From SIG710 sp045604985 (GTDB taxonomy: Bacteria; Bacillota; Clostridia; Oscillospirales; CAG-272), in the NCBI GenBank assembly GCA_045604985.1, contig JAZUPD010000004.1, positions 1 through 18,968 on the forward strand: a DNA stretch of 18,968 bases. Direction: 5' to 3'. The notes beneath the pieces are model-generated. The model searched no databases. It had not been told where the DNA came from and was given only the letters and a program-made list of their open reading frames with translations. Each line of letters starts with the position of its first letter. Within the stretch, counting starts at the first letter, position 1. Positions 14,438-18,968 of this stretch are shown in pieces. A program made the position numbers and the translations under genes.

Positions 14438-15445
14438 TTATTTTGAGCGTGAAAGAACAACGTTTCGGATTATCCTCGGATCCTCGATTCCCTTTCCAAG
14501 TCCCAGGGCAACGCAGTCAAGGGGCTTCGCAGCGACATTGACCTTAAGACCCGTTCTCTCGGTAATGAGTGCGGGAAGCCCGCGAAGAAGAGCCCCGCCT
14601 CCGGCAAGCATTATGCCGGAATCGAAAATATCTGCCGAAAGCTCCGGAGGAGTCATCTCAAGTGTGGTCTTTATACATTCAATTATGCGGTCGATCTGCT
14701 CGCTTGTTGCCTCCCTTATATCACCCGATGTGATATGGAGCGTTGTGGGAAGTCCCGTTTTCATATCTCTGCCACTGACATCCATCTCAGCATTATCCGA
14801 AGACCAATGAACCGAGCCGATACGCTTTTTCAATTCTTCACCCATGGGCATACCGATAGTCATGTTGAATCGGCGTCTTACATACTGGACGATAGCATCG
14901 TCAAGCTCGTCTCCCGCAACTCTTATGGAGCGGGAAACAACGATACCGTCAAGGCTGATAACGGCGACCTCGGTAGTTCCGCCTCCAATATCGACTATCA
15001 TGCTGCCTCTTGGACTTGCTATACGAAGCCCGGAGCCTATAGCCGCAGCCATCGGTTCTTCAACCAGGTCAACAGAACGGGACATAGCATCGTACGCCGC
15101 ATCCTCAAACGCCTTTTTTTCGACCTCCGTAACTCCATAAGGGATACAGATTATAACATTCGGGCGATTGAAAAAGCCACCTGTATTTATCTTGCGGAAA
15201 AATTGATGAAGCATCTCCGCAGTAACGTCAAAGTCGGCAATAACACCGCCCTTCAAGGGACGGAATGCGGCAATCGTACCGGGGGTCTTGCCAAGCATTT
15301 TTTTAGCATCCAAGCCAACAGATACCACCTTTCCGGTAACGCTGTTTTTGGCAACCACCGAAGGTTCGCGCAGTACTATTCCTTTTCCCTTCATGTAAAA
15401 AAGAGTATTGGCTGTACCAAGGTCAATTCCTATCTGTTTGTTCAT
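14438..15445 (-). CDS. mreB: Rod shape-determining actin homologue MreB
   Basis: 335 residues, the usual MreB length. Actin-fold nucleotide motifs are present: phosphate-1 IGIDLGTAN (5-13), phosphate-2 VDIGGGTTEVAVI (151-163), and adenosine motif GIMLAGGGALLRGL (277-290). VEEPMAAAIGSGL (128-140) is also diagnostic. It forms membrane-bound filaments that steer lateral wall synthesis. Firmicutes often have paralogues (Mbl, MreBH); position before mreCD marks this as the mreB of the locus. Ribosome site AAAGGTG, 18-base gap after maf. Confidence 0.96.
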   Translation of the reverse strand: MNKQIGIDLGTANTLFYMKGKGIVLREPSVVAKNSVTGKVVSVGLDAKKMLGKTPGTIAAFRPLKGGVIADFDVTAEMLHQFFRKINTGGFFNRPNVIICIPYGVTEVEKKAFEDAAYDAMSRSVDLVEEPMAAAIGSGLRIASPRGSMIVDIGGGTTEVAVISLDGIVVSRSIRVAGDELDDAIVQYVRRRFNMTIGMPMGEELKKRIGSVHWSSDNAEMDVSGRDMKTGLPTTLHITSGDIREATSEQIDRIIECIKTTLEMTPPELSADIFDSGIMLAGGGALLRGLPALITERTGLKVNVAAKPLDCVALGLGKGIEDPRIIRNVVLSRSK

Positions 15446-15463
15446 AATATAGTCACACCTTTC

Positions 15464-16066
15464 TTATCTCAAATAATCAGAAAGCCTTATTCCGAAAACT
15501 CGTAAAAGCAGTTTGCGAAGGCAAGCAACAGGCAGACCGACAACGTTGAAATAACATCCGTCTATACCCTCTACCCACATTGATGCATAGCCCTGAATGG
15601 CGTAAGCCCCCGCCTTATCGTCAGGCTCTCCGCTATGGGCATACCATTTTATTTCGCTCTCCGACATATGCGAAAAACGCACGAAAGTCTCTTCATATGC
15701 GGAGGCACTGGAGCCACCATAAATAACGGTTATTCCGCTTAGCACCGAATGCTCGCTGCCACTGAGCATAGTGAGCATCCTCTCCGCATCTCCTCTGTCA
15801 CGAGGCTTTCCCAGTATCTCCCCTGCCACACTTACAACGGTGTCTGCCGCAATTATCACGGTGTCTGAAATATCCTCGCCTATCTTTTCCAAATGAGCCT
15901 TCACCGCTGCCGCCTTTCTGGCAGACAGTGTCATAACAACATCGCATGGAGCCGTCCCTTCGGCATATCTTTCGTCCGCATCGCTTGTTACTATATCGAA
16001 ATCAAGTCCAAGAGCTTCAAGTATCTCTTTTCTTCTCGGAGATTTTGATGCAAGAATAAATTTCAT
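15464..16066 (-). CDS. maf: Maf family nucleoside triphosphate pyrophosphatase
   Basis: 200 residues. Family signatures are SKSPRR (7-12), AADTVV with catalytic Asp75, LGKPRD (85-90), and GEPDDKAGAYAIQG (146-159). Maf proteins hydrolyse non-canonical or pyrimidine nucleoside triphosphates to monophosphates and can affect septum formation when overproduced (family knowledge). The ATG is one base after the dut stop, with GGAGTG as ribosome site, so the two are tightly coupled. maf directly before mreB is a widely conserved order. Confidence 0.94.
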   Translation of the reverse strand: MKFILASKSPRRKEILEALGLDFDIVTSDADERYAEGTAPCDVVMTLSARKAAAVKAHLEKIGEDISDTVIIAADTVVSVAGEILGKPRDRGDAERMLTMLSGSEHSVLSGITVIYGGSSASAYEETFVRFSHMSESEIKWYAHSGEPDDKAGAYAIQGYASMWVEGIDGCYFNVVGLPVACLRKLLLRVFGIRLSDYLR

Positions 16067-16067
16067 A

Positions 16068-16520
16068 TCATTTCACTCCCGTTGAGCCGAAGCCCCCCGC
16101 ACCGCGCTCGGTGGTATCAAGCTCCTCGCTCTCAATAAGGGTAGCCGCAAGAACGGGAAGAAACATCATCTGAGCAATTCTATCACCGCGCTCGATGACA
16201 AAATCTTCTTTTCCTGTATTGAAAAGACCAACGCAGACCTCTCCTCTGTAATCACTGTCGACAATGCCTATTCCGTTTGAAAGACATATCCCCTTCTTGG
16301 TGCCAAGCCCGCTTCTTGCTGCGATAACGGCAACTACGTCATTACTTTTCGGTTCAAGGGATATTCCCGTGGGAATAAGCTTTCTCTCGCCGGGTGCAAG
16401 AACGATCTTCTCGCCTTCGTCAAGTGCTGCGCAAAGATCAAGCGCAGCAGCACCTTCCGTTGCGTATTTCGGCATTTTCATACCACGGGTTAACTTTATT
16501 TTCACATCTACCTTACTCAT
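16068..16520 (-). CDS. dut: Deoxyuridine 5'-triphosphate nucleotidohydrolase (dUTPase)
   Basis: 150 residues, trimeric dUTPase type. All five motifs are visible: AALDL with Asp28 (I), ARSGLG 68-73 (II), NGIGIVDSDYRGEV with catalytic Asp88 (III), ERGDRIAQ 110-117 (IV), and the C-terminal Gly-rich RGAGGFGSTG 139-148 (V). It converts dUTP to dUMP and pyrophosphate, keeping uracil out of DNA and feeding dTMP synthesis. It lies 16 bases after the U32 gene and one base before maf. With Maf it makes a pair of house-cleaning pyrophosphatases. Confidence 0.96.
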   Translation of the reverse strand: MSKVDVKIKLTRGMKMPKYATEGAAALDLCAALDEGEKIVLAPGERKLIPTGISLEPKSNDVVAVIAARSGLGTKKGICLSNGIGIVDSDYRGEVCVGLFNTGKEDFVIERGDRIAQMMFLPVLAATLIESEELDTTERGAGGFGSTGVK

Positions 16521-16536
16521 ATATTTACCTCACAAA

Positions 16537-18546
16537 TCAGTCCTTGATCCTTCTCACGGCATTTTCAAGACTTTCTCCCCTTTCAAAGGCAGAAATAACT
16601 TCATCAACTTTCTTTCCGCTTTCGACGGAGAAGATAAAGTGGATATCCGAAATGCCGTTCCTGTCAAGTGCATTTTTTCTGTCTCCCATATAAGTGGGGA
16701 GCGAATTATATATAATATTTCTGTGTTCTCTCTCTCGAAGGACGGGAAAAACGACTCCCCTTCTGTCCTTCAGCACAGCTCTTCCCTTTTCGCAATCGTC
16801 ACAAGATGCAACTTCCTTTATGGCGCATTTTTCAAGAAGCATAAGCGGAAGCCTTCCATAGACTATAACTGACGAAGTGCCTCCGATGTCCCTTATCTGG
16901 GGCAAATTAAGCTCGGGAGAAAGGATATAACTTTCAAACCCAAGTTCTTCAAGCACCGCCGCACTTTCTCGGTTGAAAACATTCAGCCTAAAATCACCTA
17001 TCGGCACGAGTCCCGCCTCAAGGGCAAGGGAAAGATGTCCCGTATTTCCCACAAGAGCATATATTGCTCCCTTTTTCACAGCATTTTCAAGCTCTGACTT
17101 CACCGCCGCCCTCTCGCTGTCAAATATCACTGCCGGAAGCACGACTCCGTTTGCTCTCTCGCAATATTCATCAAGAGGAAGATATATTCTTTCAAAATAC
17201 CGAAGTGCATTTTCCGTTATACTCTCGGCAGAATAAAAGCGTGCGCTCCTCTGATTTTTTCTCTGTCCCAAAGGGGCTTTCTTCTCATATTTTTTCTCGC
17301 AAAGCTCTCTTAGAGGCGAGCCTATGAGTGCCCCCACGGCACTTCTGCGCAGTGCATTGAGCTTTGAGACGGGAAGCATTATATTCCCCTTTATGTCGAT
17401 ATCGTTTTTTTCCACATAAAAAGGTGAGTCTCCGAGTTTTGAAAGACTCGCAACGACGCTCTCCCTCGTCATCGGGGCATTTATCGCCTCAAAGGGAGAA
17501 TCCCCGTAAAGAGTAACGCTTTTTTCGCCTTTCCAAAGAGTCAAGCGCGAGGGCTTGTCCGCTTCAAAGGTGGCACTGAGAGATATGGGAAGCTTTTTCT
17601 TTATTCCCGAAAAGCTCTGAAGAGTCCTTGTGCTTTCCTTGTCCTCATTGCTTCTTATTCCAAGCATCTCTCTGCCGATATTTTCCGTAAAATAGCCGTC
17701 GGTAAAGCCGCCTCTCGAAAAGACTGAAGAAAGATATCTCATCTCCTCCGAGCTTGCACCCCTACACTCGTCAAGAAGTGTGCGATAAACCTTTGTCACC
17801 GCATGAACATACTCCGCAGATTTCATTCTGCCTTCAATTTTAAGAGAAGCCACTCCGCTTTCGATAACGGCAGGAATATGCGGAGCAAGACTAAGATCCC
17901 GAAGACTGAGAGGGTATTCTGTCCTCCCCACAAAAGGAAGTCTGCAGGGCTGTGCGCATTCCCCTCGGTTTCCACTTCTTCCACCTACGATCGAGCTGTA
18001 AAGACATTGCCCTGAATGTGAAACGCAAATTGCTCCGTGAACGAAAATCTCAGCCTCAATGGGCGAATTTTCGGTGAAATGCTTGATGTTTTGGAATGAA
18101 GTTTCTCTGGCAAGAACCATTCTCGAAAAGCCGTTTTCATAAAGGACCTTCGCCCCGTCAACATTATGTCCCGACATCTGAGTACTTGCGTGAAGCTCTA
18201 TTTCCGGATAATGTCGTTTTATCGCCGCAGCGCCCCCCGGATCTGCCACTATCAGCGCATCCGCACCAAGTCGCCACGCCTGATGTGCGATCCTCAGATA
18301 ATCCGTCATTTCCCTGTCAAGTGTCAGAGTGTTGAGAGTCAGATAAGCCTTGATGTCATATGAATGGCACTTGTAAAAAGCTTCTTCCAGCTCTTTTTCC
18401 GTAAAATTCTTCGCTCCGATCCTTGCATTAAAGGATGAAGCTCCGAAATACACCGCATCAGCCCCTGCATCAATCGCAGCTTCAAGAGCACGCATTGAAC
18501 CCGCAGGCGAAAGAAGTTCCGGAGTTTTCTTTTTTTCTGCGGGCAT
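16537..18546 (-). CDS. U32 peptidase-family protein with DUF3656-type C-terminus (RlhA-like)
   Basis: 669 residues. The N-terminal TIM-barrel part has ELLSPAGSMRALEAAIDAGADAVYFG (9-34) and the U32 signature E-x-F-x2-GAIC-x6-C at 166-181. Cysteines at 174, 181, 197 and 201 resemble the Fe-S ligands shown in U32 relatives such as UbiU/UbiV. SLKIEGRMKSAEYV (234-247) is another family element. Length and the extra C-terminal half match the DUF3656-containing group, which includes E. coli RlhA (23S rRNA C2501 hydroxylation). Proteins of this group are often called collagenase-like proteases, but RNA hydroxylation is the better-supported role for the RlhA branch. It starts 2 bases after the zapA stop, with AAGGTAG inside the zapA end. 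Exact substrate is not determined. Confidence 0.85.
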   Translation of the reverse strand: MPAEKKKTPELLSPAGSMRALEAAIDAGADAVYFGASSFNARIGAKNFTEKELEEAFYKCHSYDIKAYLTLNTLTLDREMTDYLRIAHQAWRLGADALIVADPGGAAAIKRHYPEIELHASTQMSGHNVDGAKVLYENGFSRMVLARETSFQNIKHFTENSPIEAEIFVHGAICVSHSGQCLYSSIVGGRSGNRGECAQPCRLPFVGRTEYPLSLRDLSLAPHIPAVIESGVASLKIEGRMKSAEYVHAVTKVYRTLLDECRGASSEEMRYLSSVFSRGGFTDGYFTENIGREMLGIRSNEDKESTRTLQSFSGIKKKLPISLSATFEADKPSRLTLWKGEKSVTLYGDSPFEAINAPMTRESVVASLSKLGDSPFYVEKNDIDIKGNIMLPVSKLNALRRSAVGALIGSPLRELCEKKYEKKAPLGQRKNQRSARFYSAESITENALRYFERIYLPLDEYCERANGVVLPAVIFDSERAAVKSELENAVKKGAIYALVGNTGHLSLALEAGLVPIGDFRLNVFNRESAAVLEELGFESYILSPELNLPQIRDIGGTSSVIVYGRLPLMLLEKCAIKEVASCDDCEKGRAVLKDRRGVVFPVLREREHRNIIYNSLPTYMGDRKNALDRNGISDIHFIFSVESGKKVDEVISAFERGESLENAVRRIKD

Positions 18547-18548
18547 TT

Positions 18549-18869
18549 TCAGTCTACCTTTATTCCTTTTTCGCTAAGCTTTTGACGCAGCTTTTCGTTT
18601 TCCGCCATAAGATGATTTATCTGTGCATTTTTTAGAGCCATTTCAGCATCAAAGCCCCTGACCCTTCTCTGCATCTTGATCTTGTCCGAGCAATAATCAA
18701 GAGCGCAAAGAAGCGCCGCCTCGTTTCTCGAACACCGCCTGCTCGCCGTATTTATCTCTCTTATCTTTCTGTCAAGTATCCCGACTATCTCGTCAACAAA
18801 CTCCGGCGACTCATCCGTAATGATATTCATCTCGGTATCCGCAATGGTAATGGTGAATTTCTTTTTCAT
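18549..18869 (-). CDS. zapA: Cell division protein ZapA
   Basis: 106 residues. The N-terminal domain has KFTITIADTEMNIITDESPEFVDEIVGILDRKIREI and the C-terminal half (about 65-102) is a coiled coil, the usual ZapA plan. ZapA binds and bundles FtsZ filaments at the Z ring. It is the first gene of the operon, with its own promoter and an AAGGCGGG ribosome site. Length is slightly above the 85-100 typical of Bacillus. Short length makes the family call less secure than its neighbours, but the D-E-x-V-D-x-K-x-R-E-I pattern fits well. Confidence 0.85.
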   Translation of the reverse strand: MKKKFTITIADTEMNIITDESPEFVDEIVGILDRKIREINTASRRCSRNEAALLCALDYCSDKIKMQRRVRGFDAEMALKNAQINHLMAENEKLRQKLSEKGIKVD

Positions 18870-18896
18870 TTATGTACCCGCCTTTTCTAAAAACTA

Positions 18897-18925
18897 TTGC
18901 AATATTTGATCAAATGCTATATAAT
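18897..18925 (+). promoter_or_regulatory. Plus-strand promoter for a feature beyond the right edge
   Basis: TTGCAA (18897-18902), 17 bases, then TATAAT (18920-18925). The transcript (start near 18932) holds a small AGCAC/GTGCT hairpin (18934-18951) and GGAGG at 18958-18962, so a gene starting just past 18968 is likely. A small RNA gene cannot be excluded. Confidence 0.55.
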
Positions 18926-18945
18926 ATAATCGGAGCACTTTTCAA
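18918..18945 (-). promoter_or_regulatory. Promoter of the zapA-U32-dut-maf-mreBCD-PBP operon
   Basis: On the minus strand, TTGAAA (18945-18940), 16 bases, then TATATA (18923-18918). Start near 18911, leader of about 42 bases. Its -10 physically overlaps the -10 of the opposing plus-strand promoter. Confidence 0.5.
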
Positions 18946-18968
18946 CGTGCTAAAGTCGGAGGCCAAGC

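Noticed and set aside
14735..15505. 256-codon open frame on the plus strand
   Set aside because: Antisense shadow of mreB, which has full actin-family motifs on the minus strand.
18931..18968. 5' end of an SRP-type small RNA (GTGCTA...GGAGG)
   Set aside because: The weak likeness to the GTGCTA-n-GGGAGGT start is not enough; the following bases (CCAAGC) do not fit, and the window ends too soon.
1..18968. CRISPR arrays, tRNA or rRNA genes, insertion sequences
   Set aside because: No direct-repeat array, cloverleaf, rRNA segment or transposase was seen on either strand.

Overview
The window looks like chromosomal DNA of a Clostridia-class Firmicute, probably a gut-type Oscillospiraceae relative. 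The reasons are strong AGGAGG-type ribosome binding sites, TTGACA-17-TATAAT-type promoters, a moderately AT-rich composition, a dut-maf-mreBCD-PBP order, a U32 protease/RNA-hydroxylation protein next to zapA, and a secreted GH26 mannanase. The genus is an inference; no rRNA or tRNA gene is present.

Region 1 (1-3420) is phage-derived. On the minus strand, reading away from a divergent SOS-type repressor, come a large tail/receptor-binding protein, a 62-residue small tail-end protein and a holin-like membrane protein cut by the window edge. The repressor (2773-3420, plus strand) has an HTH domain and an S24 self-cleavage domain. The divergent region between the two transcripts holds two good promoters and four copies of a dyad operator GTTCA-N6-TGAAC. 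One operator lies on the start site of the leftward promoter, one on the -35 box of the repressor promoter, one between them, and one just upstream of the tail gene's ribosome binding site. A terminator-like hairpin lies in the leftward leader. No capsid, portal, terminase or tail-tube gene sits between repressor and tail fibre. This is either a rearranged prophage end or a domesticated, DNA-damage-inducible adhesion/lysis cassette, and it is the most unusual part of the window.

Region 2 (3421-8456) is a set of single host genes: a Na+/phosphate cotransporter with a PhoU-like tail (plus), a membrane-anchored alpha/beta hydrolase (minus), and a GH26 beta-mannanase lipoprotein with an unusual duplicated N-terminal module (minus). 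Each has its own promoter or terminator, and a bidirectional terminator separates the first two. A roughly 200-base stretch after the hydrolase promoter is non-coding and may be a decayed gene.

Region 3 (8588-10700) is a two-gene plus-strand operon, rimO-pgsA, with a clear promoter and a terminator. These encode ribosomal protein S12 methylthiolation and phosphatidylglycerol-phosphate synthesis.

Region 4 (10773-18945) is a tightly packed eight-gene minus-strand operon: zapA, U32 peptidase-family protein (RlhA-like), dut, maf, mreB, mreC, mreD and a class B penicillin-binding protein (PBP2-type). It combines septum and elongation machinery with nucleotide-pool clean-up. Gaps are 1-39 bases, mreC and mreD overlap, a promoter lies before zapA and a strong terminator follows the PBP. 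A plus-strand promoter overlaps the zapA promoter head-on and should drive something starting just past the right edge.
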